Notes: generated from the letters alone by a model not told the origin. Counted from the first letter of the stretch, positions 26,323-34,334 are shown. The stretch is DNA of 64,000 bases from Magnetominusculus sp039908505 (GCA_039908505.1 JAMOAZ010000014.1:7737-71736), one strand, 5' to 3'. Numbers and translations: made by a program.

Positions 26323-28188
26323 AATCTTTCTTATGTTGCCAACGCGCATAGTGATTTTTTTCCCGTCGAGATGTTCCAAAAAGGGTAGGGCGTATTTTCT
26401 TGTCGTACCCAGTATCTCCCTGAATTCCGATACGGTTATTTCCTTCTTACCCTTTGCGAATTCCATGACAATGCCAATCATTTTATCATACGCGCCTTTA
26501 TCTACATACAGGGAATCGTTTATTCTAATAAGAATGCCTTCTTTGGCAAGCAGTTTTAGTATATCCTCAGCCTGTTTTTCTTTTATCGAAAACGCAGCGG
26601 CAAGTTCTTCTTTTGATGGCGGCTGAAACTCCGACAGTTTTAACGTATCGATGATTTTTGCTTTAATACCCTCGTCGATTTGTGTCAAAGATGGTCTAAA
26701 ACTGTTCAGGCGTATTAACTCTTTATCAATAGTGACTTCGTTAAATGTGCTTAGAATCTTATAAAACACCTTTGAGTCTATTTGCTTAAACAGCCAGCGG
26801 AGTTCTTCCTTTAACATGCCAGACTGAAGCGGGTTTCTGTGATGATATGACCGTAAATGAGTTATTACTGCTTCGTGTAGTTGATTGATAGAGAGGCTGT
26901 GGAATAATATCTCATTTACCTCAGTAACAAGGCCATTTTTTTTCAGTGTTTCAATGGCCTTATCTATGACTGCTATGTCCTGAGCTGCCCAGGCGTAGAG
27001 TTTTCTTCTAAGGATACCTTTAAGTGTGTTAGCTTTGATTTTCTCAGCAAGCCTTGGCATTATATCTCCGGTTAAATAAATATCAAAAAAGGAGTCGTCG
27101 TCTTTTTTTCTCCTTAGCAGTGGGGTTGGGTCAAGGACAAGTCCGCCCCCTATGGTATCGACTGGCGAGAGACGTCTGATTATAAATCGGTCTCCTGCCA
27201 TAGCGATAATAGGCTGTTTAAGGCGCAGTTGGCAGAATGCGGACTCACCAGGCATGAGCTTATCAACACGATATAAGATAACACGCGCTGTTGTCTCAGA
27301 CGTACCGGCATGAAAATGAACGCTTGCCCTGTTTTTCAATATTTTGGCTGTTTTAAGCAGTCTGACTTCGGCATCCAGCCTGTCTGTGGCAGTGATTGTC
27401 TCGCCGTGCGTTACGACATCGCCCCTTTTTATTGCATCTTTATCGACGCCCTGCAAGTTTACTGCAATGCGCTGCCCGGCAAGACCGGTCTTAACGACCA
27501 TGTTGTGGCTGTGAAGTCCGCGCACCTTTGTCCTTATCCCTGAAGGCAGAATTTCAATCACATCATCTATTGAAATCCGACCGGAGATAGCTGTGCCTGT
27601 GACCACAGTACCAAACCCCTTGAGTGTAAACACCCTGTCAATGGGCAGACGAAAGATTCCGTCAGGTGATTTGGGGGCTGTCAGAAGAGCCGTAGTCTGA
27701 ATCTGAGTTTTGAGTTTATCGATATTCTGACCGCTCTTTGATGACACGGCTATTATCGGCGCTCCATCAAGGAAAGTCCCCGCTGTGAAGTCCTTTACCT
27801 CCTCCACTACGACTTCCACAATATCCGATTCAACGAGGTCAGTCTTCGTAATTACCACAATACCTGCCCTTATGCCAAGCAGGTTACAGATTGCAAGATG
27901 TTCTCTGGACTGGGGCATAACACCCTCATCAGCGGCTATGGCAAACAGGACAATGTCTATGCCACCTGCTCCGGCAAGCATATTTTTAATAAGCCGTTCA
28001 TGTCCTGGGACATCCACAATGCCGACAGTAAGACCATCGAATCTGAGGTCTGCAAAGCCGAGGTCAATTGTAATACCGCGTTCTTTTTCTTCTTTCAGCC
28101 TGTCGGGGTCTACGCCAGTCAGTGCCATGACAAGGGAACTCTTGCCGTGGTCTATGTGCCCTGCCGTTCCTAAGATAACGTGCCGCAT
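26311..28188 (-). CDS. selB: Selenocysteine-specific elongation factor SelB
   Basis: GTPase that delivers Sec-tRNA to in-frame UGA codons marked by a SECIS hairpin. About 625 residues. The G domain has GHIDHGKSS (P-loop), DVPGHE and TKTD. EF-Tu-like domains II and III follow, then C-terminal winged helices (about 380-625) that bind the SECIS RNA. The ATG at 28188 directly follows the trpB stop and gives the usual MRHVILGTAGHIDHGKS start; a TTG three codons upstream is the alternative. selA, selD and tRNA-Sec are not in the window. Confidence 0.95.
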   Translation of the reverse strand: MRHVILGTAGHIDHGKSSLVMALTGVDPDRLKEEKERGITIDLGFADLRFDGLTVGIVDVPGHERLIKNMLAGAGGIDIVLFAIAADEGVMPQSREHLAICNLLGIRAGIVVITKTDLVESDIVEVVVEEVKDFTAGTFLDGAPIIAVSSKSGQNIDKLKTQIQTTALLTAPKSPDGIFRLPIDRVFTLKGFGTVVTGTAISGRISIDDVIEILPSGIRTKVRGLHSHNMVVKTGLAGQRIAVNLQGVDKDAIKRGDVVTHGETITATDRLDAEVRLLKTAKILKNRASVHFHAGTSETTARVILYRVDKLMPGESAFCQLRLKQPIIAMAGDRFIIRRLSPVDTIGGGLVLDPTPLLRRKKDDDSFFDIYLTGDIMPRLAEKIKANTLKGILRRKLYAWAAQDIAVIDKAIETLKKNGLVTEVNEILFHSLSINQLHEAVITHLRSYHHRNPLQSGMLKEELRWLFKQIDSKVFYKILSTFNEVTIDKELIRLNSFRPSLTQIDEGIKAKIIDTLKLSEFQPPSKEELAAAFSIKEKQAEDILKLLAKEGILIRINDSLYVDKGAYDKMIGIVMEFAKGKKEITVSEFREILGTTRKYALPFLEHLDGKKITMRVGNIRKILVG

Positions 28189-28189
28189 G

Positions 28190-29545
28190 TTAGTCAATGA
28201 CTGGAAGCCGCTGCAGGGCTTCTTTTATCTTATCTTCAGGAAACGAACAGTCGATTATCTTACCTTCGAGAAAGTCAGAGTAGGCAGTTAAATCAAGATA
28301 CCCGTGACCGCTCAGACTAAACACGATGGTCTTTTCTTTATATTCTTCTTTGGCGATGAGTGCCTCATCTATTGCGCACTTAATCGCGTGTGAACTCTCA
28401 GGGGCAGGAATAATCCCTTCGCTTTTGGCAAATAACAGGGCTGCCGTGAAGACCTCTGTCTGGTGATAGGCACGTGCTTCAATAAGCCGGTCATGCGTAA
28501 GCTGCGACACAAGCGATGAGTCGGCGTGATACCTCAACCCGCCAGCATGAATCCCAGGCGGTACGAAATCATGCCCCAGCGTGTACATCATAAGAAGCGG
28601 CGTGAGACCTGCCGTGTCGCCGTAGTCATACCTGAACTGTCCTTTGGTGAGGGTAGGGCAGGACTCCGGCTCAACGGCTATTACTCTAAGCTCCCTGCCG
28701 TGTATCTTGTCATAGAGGAATGGAAAACTCAGTCCGCCAAGATTACTTCCCCCGCCGCAGCAGGCTATGACGATGTCGGGATAGTCACCGGCCAGCTCAA
28801 ACTGTTTCTTTAGCTCAAGCCCTATAACTGTTTGATGCAGAAGGACATGATTGAGGACTGAGCCGAGGGCGTAGTTTGTGTCTTTATGTGTGGCTGCGTC
28901 TTCGACTGCCTCGCTGATAGCGATGCCGAGGCTGCCGTGGCTCTCAGGGTCTTTTTCGAGGATAGCCCTGCCGGAGTTTGTCAACGTGCTGGGACTTGGG
29001 TAAACTGAAGCCCCCCATGTCTCCATTGATATACGCCTGTAGGGTTTTTGGTTATAGCTGACTTTTACCATATAGACGGTTATCTCAAGGCCGAAGAACA
29101 CACCAGCCAGAGATATGGCTGCGCCCCACTGACCGGCACCGGTCTCTGTGGCTATGCGTTTGATACCGGCCTGTTTGTTGTAGTATGCCTGAGGGATAGA
29201 TGTATTGGTCTTGTGGCTTCCGGAGGGGCTTACGCCTTCATACTTATAGTAAATTTTGGCCGGTGTGCCAAGTGCCTTTTCAAGCCTGTGTGCGCGGTAA
29301 AGCGGAGATGGTCGCCACAGGGTGTAGCAATCTAAAACCTCTTCTGGGATAGTAATCCAGCGCTCCTGGGTGACCTCCTGCTCGATAAGCGCCATCGGAA
29401 AAATGGCCGAAAGATCATCCGGCCCGATCGGTTTTTTCGTTGCCGGATGAAGCGGCGGCTTTGGGATTGTGGGCATATCGGCCATAATATTGTACCACTG
29501 CCTGGGTATGTCATTGTCTTCTAAGACTATCTTCGTGCGTTTCAT
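28190..29545 (-). CDS. trpB: Tryptophan synthase beta chain, TrpB2 type
   Basis: PLP enzyme joining indole (or serine-derived aminoacrylate) to make tryptophan. The 451 residues are longer than TrpB1 and show the TrpB2 features: the N-terminal PRQWYN segment, a long insertion and the PLP lysine in SGSHKTNTSIPQAYYNKQ, then CCGGGSNLGG (phosphate loop) and ESSHAI near the C-terminus. TrpB2 does not couple tightly to TrpA and can work alone as an indole salvage enzyme. No other trp gene is present. Its stop abuts the selB start. Confidence 0.93.
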   Translation of the reverse strand: MKRTKIVLEDNDIPRQWYNIMADMPTIPKPPLHPATKKPIGPDDLSAIFPMALIEQEVTQERWITIPEEVLDCYTLWRPSPLYRAHRLEKALGTPAKIYYKYEGVSPSGSHKTNTSIPQAYYNKQAGIKRIATETGAGQWGAAISLAGVFFGLEITVYMVKVSYNQKPYRRISMETWGASVYPSPSTLTNSGRAILEKDPESHGSLGIAISEAVEDAATHKDTNYALGSVLNHVLLHQTVIGLELKKQFELAGDYPDIVIACCGGGSNLGGLSFPFLYDKIHGRELRVIAVEPESCPTLTKGQFRYDYGDTAGLTPLLMMYTLGHDFVPPGIHAGGLRYHADSSLVSQLTHDRLIEARAYHQTEVFTAALLFAKSEGIIPAPESSHAIKCAIDEALIAKEEYKEKTIVFSLSGHGYLDLTAYSDFLEGKIIDCSFPEDKIKEALQRLPVID

Positions 29546-29683
29546 CTAACCTCCCTATCTATTGACATGGCATATTATCAATCGGGTATATTATAATGCC
29601 CATAGAGTTTAACTGATTTTGAATAATAGTGGCAATGGTTAATAATGGGTTGCAGATAACTGTGCAAAGAATTGAGGTACATA

Positions 29684-29884
29684 GTGGAAACGTTAAATGA
29701 TATAGAAAAGGCAATAACGACCTTAACGGCAGACGAGTTAGCCAAACTTAGGGACTGGTTTGACGAATTCGACGCAAATATTTGGGACAGACAGTTCGTG
29801 GAAGATGCTAAATCAGACAGGTTGAAACAGGTGACCGACATAGCTGTATTAGAATTTAAACAAGGCCGATATAAAAAGATATGA
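29684..29884 (+). CDS. Small antitoxin-like protein of a RelE/ParE pair
   Basis: About 66 residues from the GTG at 29684, chosen because TTGAGG lies about 8 bases upstream; a TTG at 29672 is in frame but lacks a ribosome site. The sequence (DIEKAITTLTADELAKLRDWFDE) resembles short antitoxins that pair with RelE/ParE toxins. It has no obvious DNA-binding ribbon, so autoregulation may rest on the complex. Its stop overlaps the toxin start by 4 bases (ATGA), the usual TA arrangement. Confidence 0.75.
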   Translation: METLNDIEKAITTLTADELAKLRDWFDEFDANIWDRQFVEDAKSDRLKQVTDIAVLEFKQGRYKKI

Positions 29885-30135
29885 AACATTTCGCAGGCGC
29901 GTCTTTTTGGACGTGCTATGAGGGTCTGCCTGCACATGTCAGGAAATTAGCTGACAAGAATTTTAGCTTATTGAAGGAAAATCCACATCATCCTTCTATA
30001 CATCTGAAGCAAGTTGATAAACACTGGTCTATAAGAATTGGTAAAAAGCATAGGGCACTTGCTGTTGAAATAAATGAGGGGCTTCTGTGGTACTGGATAG
30101 GGACTCATGCCGAGTATGATCGACTAATACGGTAA
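29881..30135 (+). CDS. RelE/ParE-superfamily toxin
   Basis: The 84 residues have the ParE/RelE pattern: two N-terminal helices (LPAHVRKLADKNFSLLKENP), then beta strands with HLKQVDKHWSIRIGKKHRALAVE, and the end WYWIGTHAEYDRLI, in which the His-x-x-Tyr-Asp tail matches RelE-like mRNA interferases of the HigB/plasmid-maintenance type. It would cut mRNA on the ribosome or, if ParE-like, poison gyrase. It is coupled to the 66-residue protein before it. Confidence 0.85.
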   Translation: MKHFAGASFWTCYEGLPAHVRKLADKNFSLLKENPHHPSIHLKQVDKHWSIRIGKKHRALAVEINEGLLWYWIGTHAEYDRLIR

Positions 30136-30218
30136 ACTTAAACGTACGAATTTCCAGTTCAATTGTTCATTAAACACAGTCTCTGGAAAAAATGACTGTT
30201 TTATGCTAACATATTTCT

Positions 30219-30533
30219 ATGAAAACCGCTGACCCAATCCTTGTTCGATTTCGTGCAGCACTTGGTGAGATATACGGACAACGTCTTGACCGTGTGGCGC
30301 TGTTCGGTTCGCGCGCTCGCGGCGATGACTGTGAAGATTCGGATTATGACGTTGCCGTATTTCTGAAATCGCTTCCAGACAGGTGGGTTGAGCTTGATAG
30401 ACTGGCAGTGCTTTGTGTTAAGTTCATTGATGATGCAGGCGTTTTTTTCGATGTTAAACCTTATTCTACAGAGGCTTATCAGGAGCGTTCACCGCTCATG
30501 CATGAAATCAGAGAGGAAGGGCTTGACCTGTGA
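30219..30533 (+). CDS. MNT-type nucleotidyltransferase (MntA-like antitoxin)
   Basis: The 104-residue minimal nucleotidyltransferase has GSRARGDD (30-37) and the metal-binding SDYDVAV (Asp42, Asp44). In HEPN/MNT modules the MNT protein AMPylates and silences the HEPN RNase. The GTG start of the HEPN gene overlaps its stop by 4 bases. It lies 84 bases after the RelE-type toxin, so two TA modules stand side by side. All visible catalytic residues are intact. Confidence 0.9.
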   Translation: MKTADPILVRFRAALGEIYGQRLDRVALFGSRARGDDCEDSDYDVAVFLKSLPDRWVELDRLAVLCVKFIDDAGVFFDVKPYSTEAYQERSPLMHEIREEGLDL

Positions 30534-30832
30534 CGCAGGAGGCAGCACGCTTTCTTGAAAAGGCTTGGCTATTGCTTTCACATGCCGACACTATGCTTAG
30601 TGTCGGTCTCAACGACGACGCAGGACGCACTGCCTATGTGAAGTTCATGCGTTTGACCAAAGATGAGCCGCGAGTTCCGGCCAATCTCAGGGTTTTTCTT
30701 TATCAGGCATACAATCTCAAGTCTATTGCTGATTACGAGACAGGTCCAGGCTCTGAGATTTCTCTGGAACGGGCGATAGACGCAGTTAAAACAGCTAACT
30801 ATTTTGTAGAGTACATAACCTCTTTGATATAG
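30530..30832 (+). CDS. HEPN-domain protein, apparently shortened by an internal deletion
   Basis: The 100 residues match the two ends of the HEPN family that accompanies MntA: the start (AARFLEKAWLLLSHADTML) and the end (LRVFLYQAYNLKSIADYETGPG). Family members run to about 130 residues. Between DDAGRTAY (29-36) and KFMRLTKDEPRV (38-49) the helix with the Tyr/Phe-His-Ala segment and the following R...H stretch seem to be missing. The frame is kept. Since the RNase residues of HEPN proteins lie in that part, the protein may be catalytically dead. The comparison is from memory of the family, not from an alignment. Confidence 0.75.
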   Translation: MTQEAARFLEKAWLLLSHADTMLSVGLNDDAGRTAYVKFMRLTKDEPRVPANLRVFLYQAYNLKSIADYETGPGSEISLERAIDAVKTANYFVEYITSLI

Positions 30833-30845
30833 ATATCTGCTAACT

Positions 30846-31028
30846 ATGGCAAACAGGATAGATTGCTTTAAATGCAGCCATTTTTTTGTCACATGGGACG
30901 GGCGTTTTCCCTATGGCTGCAGGTTTATGGGCTTTAAGTCCAAGGTGATGCCCTCACAGGAGGTCTTTAACGCATCGGGAAAATCTTGCCAAAGTTTTAA
31001 AGAAAAGTCAGGCAGCAAGTGTAATTAA
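30846..31028 (+). CDS. Small cysteine-rich conserved protein
   Basis: A 60-residue protein with CFKC (7-10), His12, Cys25 and Cys48, spaced like a small metal-binding knuckle, and a pattern of aromatic and Gly residues (FFVTWDGRFPYGCRFMGFKS) that looks conserved rather than random. Proteins like this occur in delta- and gammaproteobacteria, often annotated vaguely; no activity is known to me. It starts 13 bases after the HEPN gene and ends by overlapping the converging esterase gene by 3 bases. Confidence 0.75.
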   Translation: MANRIDCFKCSHFFVTWDGRFPYGCRFMGFKSKVMPSQEVFNASGKSCQSFKEKSGSKCN

Positions 31029-31639
31029 TTCACATATGGCCGAATTTGCTGTTTCCAGTTTAAATATCCCTGATGAGTCAGATGTATGCCATCATACGTA
31101 TACATTGGGATTAACCCCGATGTGCCGCTTTTTGTGAATGTCCCGTAGATGTCCAGAAATTTTACTTTATCCTTTTTTGTATGTTTTTTAACCGATTGTT
31201 TTATTTTTTCGTTTGCAGCAATTACTGTTGTATTAACATATAAATTATATAAATCTCCACTAAAATTTACCGGTAATACGCTTATGACATAAATATCTGC
31301 ATTGGGGAGCCTGTTTATCAGAACCTTTAATATTTTATTATAGGTCAGGATTAAGTCGTCAACTGATTTTCCTCTGATAATATCGTTTATGCCAACCATG
31401 ATAAAAATCTTTTTTGGGGCATCCTTAATTACAGCCCCGAGCCGATTGTAAATATCCTGAGTTGTGTTGCCGCTGATACCTCGGTTTATTATATTGTCAC
31501 TGGGAAATAACTCGTTCCAATCAGCATAGGCCGTTAGACTGTCACCAAGAAAAACGATTTTCTCATTGTATGACCCCGCGGTTAGTTTAATACTAAATAG
31601 AATGATAACAACTATTGACATGATAACAGGTTTAAACAT
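31025..31639 (-). CDS. Secreted SGNH/GDSL-family esterase
   Basis: The 204 residues start with a signal peptide (cleavage near residue 22). They contain the four SGNH blocks: FLGDSLTAY (nucleophile Ser34), RGISGNTTQD (Gly), VGINDI (Asn) and YDGIHLTHQGY (Asp-x-x-His). Length and layout match TesA-like or acetylhydrolase-like esterases working in the periplasm or outside. A GGAG site precedes the ATG. It follows the EF-hand gene on the same strand, with a hairpin between, so it may be separately controlled. Confidence 0.9.
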   Translation of the reverse strand: MFKPVIMSIVVIILFSIKLTAGSYNEKIVFLGDSLTAYADWNELFPSDNIINRGISGNTTQDIYNRLGAVIKDAPKKIFIMVGINDIIRGKSVDDLILTYNKILKVLINRLPNADIYVISVLPVNFSGDLYNLYVNTTVIAANEKIKQSVKKHTKKDKVKFLDIYGTFTKSGTSGLIPMYTYDGIHLTHQGYLNWKQQIRPYVN

Positions 31640-31672
31640 AATGCAGCTCCTTCTCTTTTAAGTAGTACAGCA

Positions 31673-31710
31673 ATCAAGGATTGACAGGATAATCACTGCC
31701 AACCCTTGAT
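31673..31710 (-). terminator. Long hairpin after the EF-hand gene
   Basis: On the minus strand two 15-base arms pair with two G-U wobbles around an 8-base loop (arms 31710-31696 and 31687-31673). It lies just past the EF-hand stop and before the esterase gene. No U-run follows, so it could be a weak terminator or an mRNA-stabilising structure. Confidence 0.5.
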
Positions 31711-31725
31711 GAAGACAGTTAAGTG

Positions 31726-32214
31726 CTACGCATAAACGCTGGTGCTGTACTGTGCGTTAAGGTAATCCTCATCTTCTTGCCAACTGCCAGTGCTAATGGC
31801 AGATGAATATACGTTTAGCTGCTTGTTGGAATCTTTGTTAAGTTGCGACAACAATTGCTGCATTGAATTGGCTTCAGAGCTGTTCCCTGAATCATTCATA
31901 GAGAACCCGCCGTTAGCAGTACCGTTAGCTCCCATCTTAAACGACATAGTCTTCATCTTCTCTACCATCTGTTTACCTGCGTTGTCAAATTCGCTTTGAT
32001 CAATACTGCCGTTTTCATCGGTATCAAACTGCGAAAAAAACTGATCAACGCTCGGGCCTTGCTTGTCAGTCTTGTCCTTCATTTTATCGTTAACTGCCTG
32101 CATCTCATCTTTTGAGATTTTACCGTCACCATCTGTGTCCATACTCTTAAACATCTTTTGGCTCATCTGTGCCATATCGGCTGCACTTGGTCCTGAATTA
32201 ATTGTTGAAACCAT
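31726..32214 (-). CDS. EF-hand calcium-binding protein
   Basis: The 162 residues contain two canonical EF-hand loops, DTDGDGKISKDE (26-37) and DTDENGSIDQSE (64-75), each followed by a helix. The C-terminal half is Ser/Asn-rich and ends in low-complexity Tyr/Ser residues. No classical signal peptide is seen. Small EF-hand proteins of this kind often stand next to ECF sigma/Spy modules. GGAGGAAACCTC precedes the ATG. A 12-base palindrome (GACCAGCTGGTC) and an imperfect TTGTT/AACAA repeat lie in its leader. Confidence 0.85.
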   Translation of the reverse strand: MVSTINSGPSAADMAQMSQKMFKSMDTDGDGKISKDEMQAVNDKMKDKTDKQGPSVDQFFSQFDTDENGSIDQSEFDNAGKQMVEKMKTMSFKMGANGTANGGFSMNDSGNSSEANSMQQLLSQLNKDSNKQLNVYSSAISTGSWQEDEDYLNAQYSTSVYA

Positions 32215-32336
32215 GAGGTTTCCTCCTTTATATTCTATAATAATTACTTGTACAAAGACCAGCTGGTCATTCCATTGTTCTTATAACAACTTCTCACATT
32301 AAACGAATCACCTCCTTTAGGGCGGTATAATTTGTT

Positions 32337-32732
32337 CTACTCTTCACGAAAGAAACCATGTCTGTTCCGCCTCTCTATAATTTTTATAAATTTTTCTTTC
32401 TGATCTGCATTTAAAATCAACAGAGTGGTATTGTCTGCCTCCTCAAGTATCATTTTTATCTGAGGAAATAACTGCCGGTGAATCACATTCATCTTTTTGT
32501 TCATGGTCTTCATTATAAAAAGTATGTTCTCTTTCTGAGCCTGATCAAGATTCAGGTCTTTGGCAATATGTTTAACAACCATCTCTGGCATGTTTCCCGG
32601 GCCGCCTTTTGGACCACCTGGCGGCATATGCTCCATTCTAATTGTGCATATGTGTTGATTTATGATTGCCCCAACAACGCCGCCAATCAAAAAAGTTATA
32701 AGTACACCAGCTATCCCTTTATAGTCTTTCAT
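32337..32732 (-). CDS. Membrane-anchored Spy/CnrX-like periplasmic sensor
   Basis: The 131 residues have one N-terminal TM helix (about 7-25) and then a helical periplasmic domain of the CpxP/Spy/ZraP/CnrX type, with LNLDQAQKENILFI and LNADQKEKFIKII as the two LTxxQ-like repeats. Metal-binding candidates are in HICTIRMEHM (His27, Cys29, Met33, His35, Met36). CnrX-type proteins hold the anti-sigma factor until they bind Ni or Co. It starts at the stop of the putative anti-sigma gene, so the sigma/anti-sigma/sensor trio is one unit. Confidence 0.8.
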   Translation of the reverse strand: MKDYKGIAGVLITFLIGGVVGAIINQHICTIRMEHMPPGGPKGGPGNMPEMVVKHIAKDLNLDQAQKENILFIMKTMNKKMNVIHRQLFPQIKMILEEADNTTLLILNADQKEKFIKIIERRNRHGFFREE

Positions 32733-33026
32733 TTACTCTCCTTTAGTATAGGCCATGAACACTCTTTGCTCTAACCCGATATATGAATAGTAATAGTCTT
32801 TCTGTTTATGTGTGGTTACGCCAAATCCTATTATGCTTAGTAATATAATTAATGCAAAGAAGTAGGGCATAAGTTTCCATGACCAGTTGTAAAGATACCA
32901 ATTTGTCTCTTTTTTTACGTAGAGACGTTTTGCCAGTCGGGTCTCGAAATTCCGCTCCAGAGCGGAAGTGTCCGGCCTGATGTGTCGAACTTTCTTAAAT
33001 AGCTCGTCGAGCTTTCTATTTTCCAT
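32733..33026 (-). CDS. Single-TM putative anti-sigma factor
   Basis: The 97 residues have a charged N-terminal half (MENRKLDELFKKVRHIRPD, cytoplasmic), one TM helix (about 51-71) and a short Tyr-rich tail outside. Size and shape suit the short CnrY-like anti-sigma class rather than the zinc-binding ZAS class, for no HxxxCxxC is seen. Its start overlaps the ECF sigma stop by 11 bases and its stop abuts the sensor start. The function rests on position and topology. Confidence 0.7.
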   Translation of the reverse strand: MENRKLDELFKKVRHIRPDTSALERNFETRLAKRLYVKKETNWYLYNWSWKLMPYFFALIILLSIIGFGVTTHKQKDYYYSYIGLEQRVFMAYTKGE

Positions 33027-33666
33027 GGTTTTTCTCCAAATATCCCCTTAGTTTCCAGCGGGCTCTGAAGGCACGCACCTTCACATTTGTCTTGCTCCAT
33101 CCGGTAAGCTGAGCTACTTCACGTACAGATTTTTCTTCCAGTTCAAGCAGCACAATGATCATTTTATCTTTTGGAGATAGTCTGTCCAGAGCATTGTAAA
33201 GCTCACCGTATGCGTCCTCTTTGTTATATGATGGGGCTGCCGCAAATTCACCTGTAGTTAATTCTACATCTGCCAGTGGTACGTCATCGGCTTTCCTTTT
33301 TTGCTTTCTAAGGGCGTCGTAGCAGCAATTTACAGTGATTTTTGACAACCAATGTTCAAACGGGGCATCAGCCCTATACTTGCCGAGCATCTTAAATGCC
33401 TTGATAAACACCTCCTGGCATATGTCGTCCAGCTCAAATTGATCGCGAGTAAAACGTGCCGTTATTTTAAATACCTTTCGTTTATAACGCCTGACTAATT
33501 CGTTAAATGCCTCTTTATCACCGGACAATACCGCTTCTATGTAAATCATATCGGCCGCCCCAGCCTTGCTGTCTTCGATAAAAACACTGTCTGCCAGTGT
33601 TATATAAAACGAATCAGCCGCAACACCTTCCAGTTCAAAATTAAAACCTACTGCCTGCAATCTCAT
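33016..33666 (-). CDS. ECF-type RNA polymerase sigma factor
   Basis: The 216 residues comprise an N-terminal extension of about 40, sigma2 (about 45-115, with FTRDQFELDDICQEVFIKAF and HWLSKITVNCCYDALRK) and sigma4 (about 155-215, with LSPKDKMIIVLLELEEKSVREVAQLTGWS and a helix-turn-helix). The ATG at 33666 follows AGAGGG; a later Met (about residue 40) would give a conventional length. An ECF-like promoter lies 40 bases upstream, pointing to autoregulation. It heads the operon with the anti-sigma and sensor genes. Confidence 0.93.
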   Translation of the reverse strand: MRLQAVGFNFELEGVAADSFYITLADSVFIEDSKAGAADMIYIEAVLSGDKEAFNELVRRYKRKVFKITARFTRDQFELDDICQEVFIKAFKMLGKYRADAPFEHWLSKITVNCCYDALRKQKRKADDVPLADVELTTGEFAAAPSYNKEDAYGELYNALDRLSPKDKMIIVLLELEEKSVREVAQLTGWSKTNVKVRAFRARWKLRGYLEKNHGK

Positions 33667-33705
33667 CTTTCCCTCTTTCGCTTAATTTTAACCACTCTAT
33701 AAGTA

Positions 33706-33732
33706 TAGACGCTTACCCAGTTAAAAGGTTAC
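33706..33732 (-). promoter_or_regulatory. ECF-sigma-type promoter of the sigma/anti-sigma/sensor operon
   Basis: On the minus strand GTAACCTTTTA (33732-33722), ten bases, then CGTCTA (33711-33706). The same two blocks with the same spacing occur at 35016-35042. The AAC core and CGTC -10 are hallmarks of ECF promoters. The ATG is 40 bases downstream. Confidence 0.75.
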
Positions 33733-33788
33733 AAAAAAATATTGAAGCAATAGAGAATTTTTACACTGGTCATAAGGGCAGTCCTCAT

Positions 33789-34250
33789 CTAATACGATAT
33801 CTGAGAGATTATCGAGCCTTGTAGGTCGATGACATACAGATATGAGGTTGTGCTGTTGTTTTTATCACCAAAGACCACTCTTGTAGTAATTTCAATGGTA
33901 CCACTTACAAACTCTGGCTTCGATGTAATCTCACCGGTTAATTTGACACTCACTGGGTCAATATTTTGGTCAAAAGGCAGCGTTATAAAGTACAACACCG
34001 TCGAAGGATTGCCTGACAATGCACCTGGGATTACGCAAATAACAACAAGTATATCGTTAGACAATCTGTCTTTTCCTAAAACAAGACGCTCAACCATGCC
34101 GTTTATTGTCATGGAGTGCTTTATTCCCGACGAGGTAATCACCATAAATTTCGTGGTAATGTTATCAGATGATAGATTATATGTATTTAGTGTTGTGATA
34201 TATGTAACGCCGCTGCTGTCTGCCACAATGGAAGTTCCGTTAAGATTCAT
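33789..34250 (-). CDS. Paralogue of the adjacent exported protein, without signal peptide
   Basis: The 153 residues are unrecognised but clearly paralogous to the 200-residue protein at 34355: both have MTTPLVASSDGTAYVASINT-like openings, INGMV..LV.GKD in the middle, and the same ending (GSIISQISY against GSILSQISY). This copy begins about 47 residues later and has no signal peptide, so if the start at 34250 (behind ATTGGAGGC) is right it stays in the cell or is a degenerating duplicate. The pattern is all beta. It is probably read through from the ECF promoter at 35016. Confidence 0.65.
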   Translation of the reverse strand: MNLNGTSIVADSSGVTYITTLNTYNLSSDNITTKFMVITSSGIKHSMTINGMVERLVLGKDRLSNDILVVICVIPGALSGNPSTVLYFITLPFDQNIDPVSVKLTGEITSKPEFVSGTIEITTRVVFGDKNNSTTSYLYVIDLQGSIISQISY

Positions 34251-34299
34251 TGTGCCTCCAATAGGATTATTTTATTTAATAGGTCACCGTTTGGGAGTG

Positions 34300-34334
34300 C
34301 GGCTGAGGATTCATAGACTAAGAATCCTCAGCCG
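34300..34334. terminator. Perfect 13-base-arm hairpin between the two paralogues
   Basis: CGGCTGAGGATTC (34300-34312) and its exact complement (34322-34334) flank a 9-base loop. TTTT follows on the plus strand; on the minus strand, where the genes are, no T-run follows. It may attenuate the downstream paralogue or protect the upstream mRNA's 3' end rather than stop transcription completely. Confidence 0.55.

Noticed and set aside
27785..28291. Plus-strand open frame over selB and the trpB end
   Set aside because: It spans two certain minus-strand genes and is low-complexity Ser/Met-rich.
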